Assembly (NCBI GenBank): GCA_009760855.2
Contig: WPIO01000145.1
Coordinates: forward strand, 914,140-978,139
Source: Cristatella mucedo
Lineage: Eukaryota > Bryozoa > Phylactolaemata > Cristatellidae
Reading direction: 5' to 3'
Length of the DNA stretch: 64,000 nt
The translations under genes and the position numbers were made by a program. The notes below the pieces were generated by a model. It did no database searches. It was given only the letters and a program-made list of their open reading frames with translations, and was not told where the DNA came from. Of this stretch, positions 11,057 to 23,390 are shown in pieces. Position 1 is the first letter of the stretch. Each line of letters starts with the position of its first letter.

Positions 11057-12359
11057 ATGCAGTTTCTTGTTGTTGGACTGGTTTTACATATCTGATTGCC
11101 ATTAGGTTTCACTCTCTGCCTCCATATTTGCTCTTGGATCATTGGCAGAACAATCACGACTGGAAAAGCAAAACTTATCGGTGATGAAGTCAACTCAATC
11201 TTTCCAAAAAAGGTTCAATTATCTGTTACATAAAAGAAGGCTTGTATTTCAAAGAAGTTTAGTTCTACGGCTGATTGTTGTAACAGCTACGAGCTCTAAT
11301 GGATACGATTTCTGCTGATTCAAACAGCAACGTGTGTCAAACTGGAGAAGAATCTGAGTCATTATCACTTCATTTGAGGTGGGTAACGAAAGGATTGCTC
11401 ACTGCAGGGTTTAAATGGCCGCTTTAAGGCATTTTATGAAATATTTACCATATTATCGCTTTAAATCTTCAAAATTTCTGTATTTCAGCGGATGCAATAA
11501 TTTTCTTACAAATTGGAAACAATAGTTGGCTGATACCAGCTCAGGAAAATATAAACAATTGTGAACTTAACAAATAAGGTTTTAGAAATGTCAATTATTT
11601 TGATTATTAAATTATTATACTGTCCTTAGTACTTACTAGTCATCGCTAAAATTCTTATCAAAACGCCTTGATTTTAAAAATTAGGATGTGCGGTAATCGA
11701 ATAAATTACTAGGATTAATTCCACAATAGAATCATTCTGTGTATACAATTATGCAACTAAGCATCTAGTGACGATCAAAATCTTCTGTTGCTTCGCTGGA
11801 AGAGCTTACACGGAATTTATCTTGCTTTAGAGCCTGCTGTATACAGTCCAATGAGCTTCTGCTCTAGTTCTCAGCACAGGAGAGACTCAGTACATCAAAC
11901 CGTGTCCTCTAAGATAATTTAATAATCAAGAGCACCAGATTGGTGAAATATTAGACTCAACGTTCTTACACAATCAATGCTTTGTAATTGGTTGCCACAA
12001 AACCACATTAAAAGGATGAGCCAAGAGAATCTTTGAAATGAATTCTACCGATAAAAATCCACCGTTCAAAATTTATTTGAGTTTATTGTAAGTATTTAAA
12101 AAGTGTAGCATTAGTTTAATTAATGAATGATAAACACCTGGGGAGAATCTGCATGCTTAAGCTGTTTTGTTTTATAAACAATGAACGTGCGAATGCTCCG
12201 ACGGTTATTTTATCATGCCCGATTGGCGATTTAACTTCTCTCAATTATCTATTTATACTTGAGGCTGTAAAATGGGAAATTAGCACATTACAATCTCCAG
12301 GAGATCTGCTGAAACTGCTTTATATAAGCGTAACGTTTCGAGTGACGCGAAGACCTAAT

Positions 12360-12897
12360 TGAAATCTATGGTCACTAAATACGACACTTTTAGGTCCCTT
12401 CATTCTATGGCTCCAGCCTATCTGTCAAATATACTACCCCATCAGGCCAAGCATTGTGCCACCCGCTTTTCGGAATCCAACAGTCTAGAAATACCTCATA
12501 CAAACCTTAAATCCTTTGGAGACCGTGCATTTAGTTCATATGCTCCCAAAGCCTGGAACTCCCTCCCGACCTGCGTCAGAACATCCCCTGACCTGACCAC
12601 AATTAAAAAAAACTTAAAAACACACCTATTTAGGACAGCATTTAGTGGGTCCCTGTGATTTGTCCTTGATGTGCTTATGCGTGCTGACACTGTGCATGCT
12701 GCCAGTAACCACATTTGCATGCTGACCCTGTGCATGTCACCCCTAACCATATTATTCATTTCGTCTAATTTTCAAGCATGATTTTACTTACCATTCAATT
12801 GCATTTCACTTTAGAGCAAATGCAAAGCACCTAGAGAGAGATTAAGTTCTCTGAGGGCACTTTATCAAGTGAATTATTATTATTATTATTATTATTG
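12360..12897 (+). mobile_element. L2-clade LINE, 3' end
   Basis: The last 90 or so codons of the L2 ORF (F-R-S-L-H-S-M-A-P-A-Y-L-S through K-A-W-N-S-L-P-T to F-R-T-A-F-S-G-S-L-stop), then the 3' UTR with the TGTGCATGCTGCC and AGAGATTAAGTTCTCTGAGG blocks and a terminal ATT microsatellite. It is strongly 5'-truncated, as is usual for target-primed insertions. It is absent from copy A2 of the duplication, so it was inserted into A1 after the split or lost from A2. Confidence 0.85.
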
Positions 12898-13449
12898 TTA
12901 ATAGTGGCTACCATAAGATACAGAATAGAAAGATGATTACTGCATCGAAAGCAAAAATTGAGACCATTAAGTGTTTGGGTTACGACAAGCTACAGCTAGC
13001 TGCATCGTTGCCGCGAGGTATTATATCCTGCGAATATATATGCATCTGAAAAAATGCACTCGTGCATGCTAGCCTATCGGCATATAATATAGGCATCCAT
13101 TTTATATTAACATGTAAATACATGCACTAGTGTGCATTTTCTATCACTCTGCTAACTCTCTTGTCAGACTGGCCAAACGGAAGCTGAAGCCGTATCCATT
13201 TGATGATGTGAATGCAAGTGTAGAAGTGTACACACATATGGTTAAAATTAAAAACCTAATTGCAATCAAAGTTCAAAGGCCCTGTCAATTTTTCAGGACT
13301 ATCTACTAAAGTCATAGCTGGTTTCATAGCTGATAATTAATCTTTGGCCGGAGAGCAAGTGCAGATATTAAAGAGAAAATATTTAAATTACCTGTTATTT
13401 GTTTGCACAGTCTTATCTTTGATTATTATTTTGCATAGATTTATATATG

Positions 13450-14309
13450 CAGTGGTAGCTTGGCTTACGATTCTCTCGACATGCGAGTGTTTCGAGATAT
13501 CAGCTGCCTCTCTGCCGATTTTTTCCTTCAAGATGCGAGCTAAAATTAGGTTACGAGCCAGCTTTCCGTAATCCACCACAAGCTGCCACAGCGAACGTCA
13601 CGTTGAGTGTAATTACTCAGGCCAATAAGGGTAGAGCAGCGACCGCCGTTCCGTAGCAAAGCAGTGCATTACGACCCGGGCGTGACGACAAGCACAATCT
13701 GTTGGTTCGCTCCCAGACAGACTCGAGCAGCACTCGTGGTGCTTGAACCCACAAGATCGCCAGACTCCGGTGTTTAAATCCGTCTGCGGCAGGAGCAGCT
13801 AAGTACGTATTGTACTCTATTTAGGCAATACCATCGTGTAAAAGTTAATCAAATAATACTAATAAAAATCGGCTGAATCTGCTGAAAAGACCAGCTTATA
13901 AGCTAAAAGCCGGGTAAGCTCTGCCAAAATGGCAAAAATAGGTGAAGATGATTCAGATATTCATTTCGGCAGTTATCCCTAAATTTCTTTTAGCACCTTC
14001 AATTAGCACCTTCAAAGTCGTCTCATCCCCAAGTTACTCCTGCATACTAGAATTTATAAAACCCGGCATTTAATGCAAGACGTTCTATTGTATTGTTTGT
14101 AAAAAATATTCGCTATTTAGAGGTAATTTTGGTTTAATTTAAAAGCACGTGACAACAAATCGCAACAAGTGCTTTTTGAGATGGGGTCCGGAACGGATTA
14201 ATGGTATTTCAATCCAATTCACTAAGGAAAACAGATTCGACATGCGAGAAATTTATGCTACTAGCTCCGGCCCCTGATAGAATGAAGCTCGTAAGCTGAG
14301 GTACCACTA
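13450..14309. mobile_element. pogo/Tigger-like MITE (A1)
   Basis: The ends are imperfect inverted repeats: CAGTGGTAGCTTGGCTTACG on the left and, reverse-complemented, TAGTGGTACCTCAGCTTACG on the right. The internal GACATGCGAGTGTTTCGAGA is typical of the GGTACCTCGGnTTACGAG class of Tc1/mariner (pogo/Tigger) non-autonomous elements. It is about 860 bp long with no transposase ORF. Confidence 0.7.
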
Positions 14310-15184
14310 TTAAGAAAGAGCTGTAGGACTGCTTTATAGTAAATCTAGCTCACCAAATAGGTTAGAAAGCATGCAGGCTTGCGAAGTTGGGATATCTAAT
14401 CATTGTTTGTGGTATTGTAAACCACGACCTGGGTCATTGAGTTCCGGCACCTTACAGATGAGCTACAATTTGGCTTAATTATTAGAGATCTAGAGACTTC
14501 AGCCGATGATTTCATTTAAGTAGTTGGCAAAAACCACAATATTTTAATCAGCAGTATTCAAAGAGTTTATCACATAGACACTACACAAGTACACAGGTGA
14601 AAGTAATGACTGCATGAACTCCACCCTCGCCGAAATCTATTTTGTGTGTGATTTTTCAGCTGGTCATCGACTCACTTACACTTCCCCGGACATCGTAATC
14701 GGCCTTTAATGAGGCCTTAATGCCCAATCGTAAGATGGGCAAGTATATGGGCTTAAAGTAAGGAATGCACCAGATTCCTTAGAGCTCAAATGTTCTGTGC
14801 CACAATAAGCAGTCATTAAATGAGCATTCTGTTGCCTGAGTCACCTGCATACTTTCAGCTACATACGGTACTAAATCTTGACCTGGCTTAGAAAGGGATA
14901 CAACTACCGAGCTGGTCAATGCATTAGCGACATCCTATCTAAGCTAATATATGAATATGTATAAATATATTCGAGAAAAGGATTTTTAACTAGTACATAT
15001 ACATTAGCCGGTGGTGCCCCGCCCTACCTGGGTTGGGCATGCTACCTGGACCTCCCAGTTCACGAAAAGGGATCACACGGCTTGTAACCCAGTAATGGCT
15101 TCAGACATACACTGCCGCCTTAATGCCATCCTCTCCGGGCATGAGATGCCGAAGTCGGCTTGACATGCTTAATTGTTTTCCGCC

Positions 15185-15186
<2 letters not shown>

Positions 15187-15273
<87 letters not shown>

Positions 15274-15274
15274 C

Positions 15275-15364
<90 letters not shown>
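15187..15364. repeat. (TA)n followed by (TC)n microsatellite
   Basis: About 150 bp of TA with a short imperfect palindrome (ACATACATATATATATGTAT) in the middle, then about 28 bp of TC. Open frames of Y-I repeats across it are artefacts. The homologous tract in copy A2 (20,829-20,913) is shorter and has no TC part. Confidence 0.95.
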
Positions 15365-15368
<4 letters not shown>

Positions 15369-15454
15369 CAAGGTCTACCACAACGTAAAGACATTCGAAG
15401 GTAAACTACAATGCCTCGTGAGTTATCAAGGATAGGTTTAAATGCGCTGAAACT

Positions 15455-15560
15455 TGGCATGTTAATGTAATATATATCCGTCTGTAACTCCGCAAAGCCA
15501 TAAAGACTATGTAGGTATTACGTGGAAGAATTTTGTAAATCGACATGTAACAGCTCACGA
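15455..15560 (+). repeat. Dispersed repeat Rep-C, copy 1
   Basis: Contains TCCGTCTGTAACTC, then GCAAAGCCATAAAGACTATG. Related copies occur at 21,000 (+), 36,530 (-) and 53,570 (+). Family unknown. Confidence 0.55.
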
Positions 15561-15580
15561 AGAGGCTGCATTATGGGCGC

Positions 15581-16494
15581 TCATTGAGAGGGAGACGTTG
15601 GAGGAGCAGCGGCAGCATCAAGAAACTTTCTTGGATGACACTTCACAGAGCAAACCTGCCTAGAGCTCTTGTTCATTTTTTTAAGTCCTCGTTATTCGTT
15701 ATAAAATGCGCCAAAGTATATGCTGAGGCGCTTTCAGCCTAGCTCTAGCCGGACTTGGAAGGCGACTGTTCAGCTTGAGCAACAATCGTAGCATTAGTCG
15801 ATCATTGCACCAGAATACAGTAATTATGAAGTTCCAAACACGTATATTCAATAATAGCCATCGCTAACGTCTCCATATTAATTGAAAAGAAGAAAATGCA
15901 GCAGCGTGACCAGTGCCGAGAGAAGCTGAAAGCCAGCAGGCTCTTCTTATATTAATGCATCAACTATTCTCACATTAACGTTCAAATATGCGTCAGGAGG
16001 TTTTTACGTTTCATATAGACAACCCTGAAATAATTATGGTCGTGCTGCCTTCTTGACCTAATCTTGGCTATGCCATCTGCCGTGTGGCTAACAATCCATT
16101 TGTACGTCGGACTTCGTTGAAATGAGCGACACTTCTCTCAGCTTGTAAAGCTATGAGAACGTGAATTAGTAAGGTGGACGACACAGTGGGGCTCGCGTCT
16201 GCTGGCCTGACTCAAGCCCCAAGTTGACGAGTCGGAACGATAATTGAATTCAGTCGCGTGGGCACGAACTCATTTTTCAAAAATTTACCCTGTGCAAACT
16301 CAACAAAATGTGATCATAGTCAGCCCGAGACAAACTGAGGTGCTAGCAGCCGCTTTTCGCACTCGTCCGAGCACTTTTTAGCCGCTCCTGCTCCGGGTTA
16401 TGTCAGAGCGGTTCCCTAGCAACCGTGTCTACCTTGTACGATTTAGCTCTAGATCTCGCTGAAGGCTTGTGCAGGACACATTTTGTGTGGGCCA
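15581..16494. other. Spacer between the two A copies; nothing recognised
   Basis: Single-copy within the window. No ORF, repeat or splice structure worth reporting. Confidence 0.4.
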
Positions 16495-16594
16495 CGTGCC
16501 ACCAGCAACAGCCGAGCGGCATGGCCGGCAGCCAGAGCAGCACAATAGCCTATACATGTAAGCTTAATCAATTGCTGCCCAACAACGACGTGGG

Positions 16595-17177
16595 CTACCC
16601 ATCGTGTAAACCACAATGCCTGTTTCCAGCGCTTTGACTTGATTGTAGCTTATTTGCACTTCCCCCGACATTGTGCTCACTGGCAAGGATCCACAGCTCT
16701 CCATTGTGGCTTCCTTTGATCGGCTGAGCTCGTACAAAGCAGACGAATAATAGGTTGCCTGCCTTGTACGAACGCTCATCTAATCGCTCTGCTTCGATCA
16801 CCCAAGATGTGCAATCAGCCGGCGAAGCCAAGGCAACAAGATGTGCCTCCATTTTTTCAACGATTTAGCCGTGCAGCCAATGGTTCCTGAAATCAGTTGA
16901 GTGGTCGTACACACGGCAAGGCGTTCGGCTCAATGGAAGCAACCACTGTCCGAGTCATTTTTTCTAGTTTGTACTAGCGTTTCAGTCACTCTCGATAATT
17001 CATGCAGCCTAATGCTCGGCAAAGCTCTAGAGGTCCTTGCCATGTAGCGTGCATTGCTTCTTCTTTTGGTTGCAACACAGAGATTGTGTTACGAGCCTGA
17101 GACCTAATGTTATCACAGTTGCCATGAGTTTTCAGAAAGGTCAGAACTTGGTGTAATAACTCAAACCTATGGCCCAT
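16595..17177 (-). pseudogene. Decayed coding-like segment, unknown family (A2)
   Basis: Counterpart of 10,387-11,056, with open pieces at 16,986-17,177 and 16,595-16,852 in the matching frames. Differences between the two copies are often conservative (K/R, I/L, Q/E). A frameshift near 16,600 ends the second piece with N-R-H-C-G-L-H-D-G. An upstream minus-strand open stretch at 17,404-17,610 contains a D-S-D-S-D-F acidic run, which in copy 1 is broken by stops. Unknown function. Confidence 0.4.
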
Positions 17178-18420
17178 GAGTAATTATATTAGGTCACAGC
17201 CTCTCTTGGATGAAGTCGCTAAGTGTGAGAGCATCTGCAGTTTCTTATTGTTGAACTGGTTTTACATATCCGATTGCTATTAGGTTTCATTCTCTGCCTC
17301 CGTATTAGCTCTCTGATCATTGGCAGAACAATCCCGACAGGCTAAGCCAAACTTGTCGGCGATGAAGTCAACTCAATCTTTCCAAACAAGGTTCTATTAT
17401 CAGTTACATAAAAGAAGCCCTGTCTATTAAGGAGGTAGAGTTCTCCTGCTGATCCTGGTTATAGCTACGAGATCTAATAGATAAGATTTCTGCTGATTCA
17501 AACAGCCATGTGTGGCTAACTGGAGAAAAATCTGAATCACTATCACTCTGTTTGAGGTGGGTAACGAAAGAGTTGCCTGCAGCAGGCCTCAAATTAGTGT
17601 GTTTAGGCATTTTATGATATATTTAAAGTATTATCACGTTCGATTCTCAGCATCTTTGCATTTTAAGGGATGCAATAGTTTTCTTGCAAATTGGATACAA
17701 TAATTTGCTTATACCAACTCAGGAAAATATAAGAAATTGCAAACTTATCAAATAAGGTTTTAGGAATGCCAAGTAATTTGATAATTAAAATTATGTACTC
17801 TTCTTAAAAGCTCAATAGTCGTTACTAAAACTCTTAAAAACGCCTTGATCGTAAAAACTTGAACGTGTGGTAGCCGAATAAATTACTGGGATTAATTCCG
17901 CAATAGAACCACTCTGTGTCTAAAAATGACACCACTAACCGTCCAGCCACGATCAAAATATTCTGTTACTTTGCTGGACAATAGAATAAACGGAACTATC
18001 GTGCTATGCTTGCCTGCTGTACACAGTCCAACGAGCTCCTGCTCTCAGCGCCGGATGCGACTCTGCACATCAAACCGTGCGTCATCTATCAAAATCTAGT
18101 ATGTACATAAGCACAAGCTCGGTTGGTAAAATATTTGACATGTTGTCCTCACACAGTCATTGCTAAAAAGCACGAATCCATTTTAGATTACCTAACAAAT
18201 ACATGCCCTAGTTAGCACTTAATGTCACTCTGGTCACTCTCTTGTCTGACTGGACAAACGGAAGCAGAAGCCACATCAAATTGAGGGTATGACTGCAAGT
18301 GAAAAAGTGCACACTCATAGTTAAAATTGAAAACGGAATTGCATCAAAGTTCAAAGGCCCCATCACTTTTTCAGGACTCCCCACTCAACTCCCAACAGAT
18401 TGCATGGTTGATTTATATAT

Positions 18421-19263
18421 ACACCAGTACCTCGGCTTACGAGTGTCTCGACATGCGAGTGATTCGAGATATGAACGTTCTCTAGACCGACTTTTGCTTC
18501 AAGTTGCGAGCTAAAATTGGCTTATGAGCCAGCTTTCAATAATCTACCACTAGCTGCCACAGCGAACCTCACGTTGCCTGTAATTACTAAGGCCAAATTT
18601 TATAGATCAGCGACCGACGTTAGGGAGCAAGACACTGCATCACGACCAGGGTGTGACACCAAGGACAGGTTTGTTGGTTCGCTTCCAGACAGACTTGGGA
18701 GGCTCTCGTAGTGCTTGAACCCACAAGATCACCAGACTGTGGTGTTCAAATCCGACTACTGCAGGAATAGCTAAGTACGTACTGCACTTTATTTAGGCAA
18801 TACCATCGTGTGGGAGTTAATCGAATAAAACTGATAATAATCGGCTGAATCTGCTGGAACGCCCAGCATATAAACTGAAAGCTGGGTAAGCCCGGAGAAA
18901 AGGGCAAAAACGGGGGAAGACGATTCGGATATTCATTTCAGCCATTCTCTCTACATTTCTTTTAGCATTTTCAAAGTCGTCAGATCACCAAGTTACTCCT
19001 GTATATTAGGATAATTAAAAGCCGTGTTCATTGCAATACATTCTATTGTATAGTTTTTAAAACAATAGTCCTTGTTTATAAGTTTTTTTCAATTTAAAAA
19101 CGCAGGACTACAAATCGCAGTGTTTTTTTTTAGGGTGGGGACCCGAACATACTAATGGCATTTCAATTAACTTCAGTAGGGGAAATTGATTCGACGTACG
19201 AGGAATTTGAGTTACTTGTTCCGGCCCCTGAACGAATGAAACTCATAAGCTGAGGTATCACTG
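18421..19263. mobile_element. pogo/Tigger-like MITE (A2)
   Basis: Same element as 13,450-14,309. The right end, reverse-complemented, reads CAGTGATACCTCAGCTTATG and abuts a TA, as expected for a Tc1/mariner target site. The left end (CACCAGTACCTCGGCTTACG) is slightly decayed. Its presence at the matching place in both copies shows that it predates the duplication. Confidence 0.75.
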
Positions 19264-19580
19264 TATTAAGAAAGAGCTGTAAGACGGCTTATTAGTATGG
19301 CTAGTTCACTAAATAGGTTAGAACAACCAGAATATTTGAATCAGCAGTATTAAAATAGTTTAACATATAGACACCACAAAAGTAGTTAGGTAAAAGTAAT
19401 GACGGTATGAGCTCCACCGGCGCCAAAATCTATTTTGTGCAGATTAATCGGCCGGTCTGCGACTCACTTGAACTTTCCTGGACATCGTAATCGGCCTTTA
19501 ATGAAGCCTTAATGCCCGCTCGTAGGATGGGTAAGTATAGAGGCTTAAAGTAAGGTACGCGCCATATTCCTTAGAGATTT

Positions 19581-19935
19581 AATGCTCTTGCTGTTCAGTT
19601 CGCACAGCAGTAGAGAGCCAGCTGATTACCAACACCAACAGTTTATCATGGGATGCACGGAGCCAAAAAAAGAAGGGCTCTTTTTGCCCCCCCCCCCCGA
19701 TAGTCCTCTCCTCTTCTGCTGCTGTCGCCTGGTCGACGCCGATGATTAACCTAGGGGGACCACAACATTGAGCCTGCCGACTCTGACGGTGAACCCACCA
19801 TCTATTAACCAGGGGGTTACAGGCCTGTGTCCACACCACATCGCAGGCGGACCACAGCTGTTCACAGGCCCCTCTCAGCGATGCTCCCAACAGGTGTTTA
19901 ACAGCTGCTTATCAGACGAGTCTGCACACGATCTA
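19581..19935. other. Copy-specific insertion, unknown
   Basis: Interrupts the match between A1 and A2, which resumes at the TTCTGTGYCnCAATAAG block. It is GC-rich, contains a 14-base C run near 19,687, and has a 103-codon minus-strand ORF with no recognised domain. Confidence 0.45.
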
Positions 19936-20394
19936 AAAATGGTTCTGTGTCCCAATAAGATGTCATTAGACGAGCACTCTACTGCCTAAGTCACCTGCAT
20001 ACTTTCAGCTACATACGGTTGCCAAAGCTTAATCAGGCTTAGAGAGGAATACTACTACCGAGCTGGTCAATGCATTAGTGACATCCTATTCAGACTCCAA
20101 AACTCACTAATTGCAGGTCTAGGCTGATTGGTCAATCACTAGCTAGTACAAAGCTTTGTAGCAATGCTTGGCTATCATCACTGATCCTTCTAAAAGATTA
20201 TGCCACCTGACATCAATACTTACTAGCTCCCCTAATAACACATCTTATCAAATTCTAGGTTCTGCAGCACACACTTGTTGCGATTCTTTCACTATTTCGC
20301 TCTGAACTTATAATTTAAATTTCTCCTCAGTCAGGCTTCAAATCGCATCACCAGCCAACTGAAATCTGGCTCAATTGTTGTAGAGTTGCTTTTA

Positions 20395-20600
20395 GCACAC
20401 TTTAAATCCTTTATGGAACATGTCTTCAGCGTAGAACTCACTCCCGACTGACTGCAAGACATTCATGGACTTATGGGCATTTAAAATAATTCTAGTTACA
20501 GCATTTGTCTAGCCCACCTCAAAGGCTCGAACATCGGCATCACAAAGTATCTGGGTAGAGATTAGGTTCTCTAAAAGCAGTAAACAAATGAATTGTATGC
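20395..20600 (+). mobile_element. L2 3' relic
   Basis: TTTAAATCCTTTATGGAAC and CTCACTCCCGACTGACTGCA are decayed matches to the L2 ORF end. GTAGAGATTAGGTTCTCTAA is the decayed tail. It is much older-looking than the copy at 12,360. Confidence 0.55.
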
Positions 20601-20826
20601 ATATCGAGAAAAGAATTTTTAACTAGTACATATACATTAGCCGGCAGTGCCCTGCCCTGCCTGGGTTGGGCATGCTACCAGGACCTCCTGGTTCAGGAAC
20701 AGTAACCGCACGGCTTCCAAGCCAGTAGTGGCTTCAGAGATGCAGTGCCACCTTAATGCCATCCTCTTCGGAAGTAGCATGGGTTGTCGAAATCGGCCAG
20801 GCAAGCTTCATTGTTTTCCCACCATG

Positions 20827-20828
<2 letters not shown>

Positions 20829-20913
<85 letters not shown>
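20829..20913. repeat. (AT)n microsatellite (A2)
   Basis: Pure AT repeat of about 85 bp at the position equivalent to the tract at 15,187. Confidence 0.95.
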
Positions 20914-20915
<2 letters not shown>

Positions 20916-20999
20916 CACGGTAATCCCTAACGTAAAGACATTCAAAAGTAAACTCCAACGCCTTGTCAGTTTTTAATAACATTCTTAATTTGCTGAAAC

Positions 21000-21130
21000 T
21001 TTGCATGCTAATGTAATGCATCTCCGTCTGTAACTCTGCAAATTTATAAAGACCATGTGGGTGTTATGCAGTAGAGTTTTGTATAGCACACTCACAGCCT
21101 AAGCGGCTTTCGGTACGCGTTCGGTAGCCG
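21000..21130 (+). repeat. Dispersed repeat Rep-C, copy 2
   Basis: CATCTCCGTCTGTAACTC, GTTTTGTATAGCACACTCAC and AGCCTAAGCGGCTTTCGGTA. Best-preserved copy in the window. Confidence 0.6.
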
Positions 21131-21583
21131 ACACACTTCGTCTCACGAATTAAAGACCAAGTGGTAAACATAGCAGAGTCAGGAGAGATGTTGAGGTATT
21201 GAGTGGCATGAAAGTAGCAGCTCAGGACTGCTGGTCAAGGTGAGCCGTAGTCGACAGCAGTAGAGCGGTCGTCATTGCATCAGAATCGTGGACGCGAGCT
21301 CCACAGTCTAGGACCTACAGTGCTTCTGTCACCAGCGGCATTTAAGCTGGGGAATGGAACAGGTAATTGATCATCCACACAGGATCTGATGGAACGAAGA
21401 GGCGGATACTGCTCCAGCAGTTCAGCCTCGGAGGAGCCAACCCGTGGCGGGCCGTTTGGGTCAGGGTAAGAACTTTGCTCGGAATCCTTTGCTCAACCGG
21501 CATTCACCCCAGCTCGTTTACCAAAGGAGACACGTGCTCAAACCTCTGGGACTTGAAGATTAGCCTTGCAGCCATATTCATGG
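21131..21583. other. No recognised gene
   Basis: Moderately GC-rich; one 77-codon plus-strand ORF without a domain. Confidence 0.35.
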
Positions 21584-22660
21584 TCACCGCAGTGGCGTAG
21601 TTGATTTATTTGGTAGCCCAGCCGAATGTAAATTCAAATAATCAAGCCGAGACAGAAATAAAGAGCTGGTTATTTTTTTGGAGACCTGACCCCCACACGA
21701 CAAGGATTGAACACGATTAGACAAGTACGATCTAAACCATGCCAGTGCCTCATCTGTCAGATCGATCGAACTTCTCAATCCTTCACGTAGAATATCATGA
21801 TCAATGGTGTCGAAGGCAGCAGAAAGATCTAGTAGAACTAGGGAAGTCACATTCCCGTCATCGTTGCCACGTAGAATGTCGTTGTTAACTCGGAGGAGAG
21901 CATTTTCGATGGATTGCTGCCTCTTGAACCCTGATTGAAATGTTTCTGACATTTCATTATTTTCAACATGTTCAACTGGCTGCTTAGCAACAATTTTTTC
22001 AAGAATCTTTGACAAGAAAGGAAGAAGGGAAACAGGGCGATAGTTTGCAAGGACCTCTGTATCTAATCAAGGCTTTTTAAATATGGGTCTAACGATTGCC
22101 GGTTTGAAGGACTTCGGGACGACCCATTTCCCAAAAGAAGCATTACAAATCTCGATTATGGCAGGGCTCAGCTGGTCTGCCAGTGAAGATCACAGAGATG
22201 AGTGCATAGGGTCTTCAGGAGACGAGCTCTTTTTGCTAGATCTTATAAGGTAGCCACATCGCATGCAGAAACCTCGGAAAACCTTTTAAAGAAGGTCACA
22301 GAATAAGAATCCAGAATTTCTTCAGTTGGAGGGGCATTATGGAGGCACGAATGTCCACATTTTTGTCAGTGAAGAAGGCTAAAAACTTTTTGGCTCAGCC
22401 GTTAATATCCAGGGAGTCAGACCTCTCAGTATTGGCCAATAAATGGTTTAATGTCTTATAAATCTGTTTAGGGTCCGACTGGCAGGAATCAAGCCTTCGA
22501 GTAAAAAAAAGAAGCCCTTGATTTTTCGAGATTCTGGGTGTAAACTCGAAGGACGTCTCTAAAATTGAAAACATCTGAATTGGACCCCGACTTCTCAAAA
22601 CGACGTTCAAGCCTGCTTTTAACCTGACGCATCTTTAACATTTTTTTGTAAATTGAAAGG
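21584..22660 (-). mobile_element. L2-clade LINE A, reverse transcriptase half
   Basis: Minus-strand peptides include F-Q-S-G-F-K-R-Q-Q-S-I-E-N-A-L and L-V-L-L-D-L-S-A-A-F-D-T-I-D-H-D, reverse transcriptase blocks of the L2/CR1 group. Upstream lies the linker with N-Q-G-L-L-F-F-T-R-R. After G-G-Q-V-S-K-K the frame jumps to L-F-L-S-R-L-D-Y, so the catalytic Y-A-D-D region is deleted and the element is dead. It is the 3' half of the element continued at 23,391-24,640; the two halves are separated by a plus-strand L2 insertion. Confidence 0.8.
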
Positions 22661-22667
22661 AGTCACT

Positions 22668-23390
22668 ACGACGGTCCATGCATTCATGACATCTCGTCTC
22701 GACTTCTGTAACTCACTGCTTACTGGCCTACCAGCATGTGCGATCAGGCGATAGCAGTGGGTGCAAAACTCTGCAGCTAGGCTTGTCTGTCGTGAGTGTC
22801 GCAGTTGCCACATTACTCCACTTCTCACTGACCTGCACTGGCTACCAGTCAAGCAGCGGATTGACTTCAAGGTTTTGTTGCTCACTTTTAGGTTCCTTTA
22901 TTCTATGGCTCCAACATATCTTTCTGACATACTCCCCCATCAGGCCAAGCATCGTACCACCCACTTCTCGGAATCCAACAGTCAAGAAATACCTCGTACA
23001 AACCTCAAATCCTTTGGATACCGTGCATTTAGTTCGTATGCTCCCAAAGCCTGGAACTCCCTACCGACCTTTGTCAGAACATCCCGTGACCTAACCACAG
23101 TTAAAACGAACTTAAAAACACCTATTTATTGCAGCATTTAGTGGGTCACTATGATTTGTCCTTGATGTGCTTATGCGTGCTGACACTGTGCATGCCGCCA
23201 CTAACCACATTTGCATGCTGACCCTGTGCATGTCACCCCTAACCAAGTTATTCATGTTGTTTGTTTTTCAAGCATGATTTTACTTACCATTCAATAGAAT
23301 TTTCCTTTGCAGCCAATGTAAAGTGCATAGAAAGAAATTAAGTTCTCCGAGGGCGCTTTAACAAGTATATTATTACTATTATTATACGAT
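22668..23390 (+). mobile_element. L2-clade LINE B, 3' end nested in LINE A
   Basis: The C-terminal ORF (N-S-A-A-R-L-V-C-R-E-C-R-S-C-H-I-T-P-L-L, H-W-L-P-V-K-Q-R-I-D-F-K-V), then the 3' UTR and an ATT-rich tail, inserted in opposite orientation. It belongs to the same subfamily as 40,630-42,395 and is much less decayed than its host element. Confidence 0.85.

Larger units (their letters stand above)
10325..15545. repeat. Segmental duplication A, copy 1
   Basis: Aligns along its length in the same orientation with 16,495-21,080. Examples are AAGCTTAATCAATTGCT at 10,384 and 16,561, the MITE at 13,450 and 18,421, and TGGGTTGGGCATGCTACC at 15,029 and 20,662. Differences by eye are mostly substitutions plus indels. 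Copy 1 alone has about 1.1 kb between 11,990 and 13,090 that includes an L2 end. Outside the separately listed features it holds nothing recognised. Confidence 0.85.
16495..21080. repeat. Segmental duplication A, copy 2
   Basis: Direct repeat of 10,325-15,545, starting about 0.95 kb after copy 1 ends. It has two insertions that copy 1 lacks: about 355 bp at 19,581-19,935, and about 500 bp at 20,100-20,600 that includes an L2 relic. Confidence 0.85.

Noticed and set aside
15120-15435. Five overlapping ORFs of Tyr-Ile repeats on both strands
   Set aside because: They are translations of a (TA)n/(TC)n microsatellite, open only because the repeat has no stop codon in those frames.
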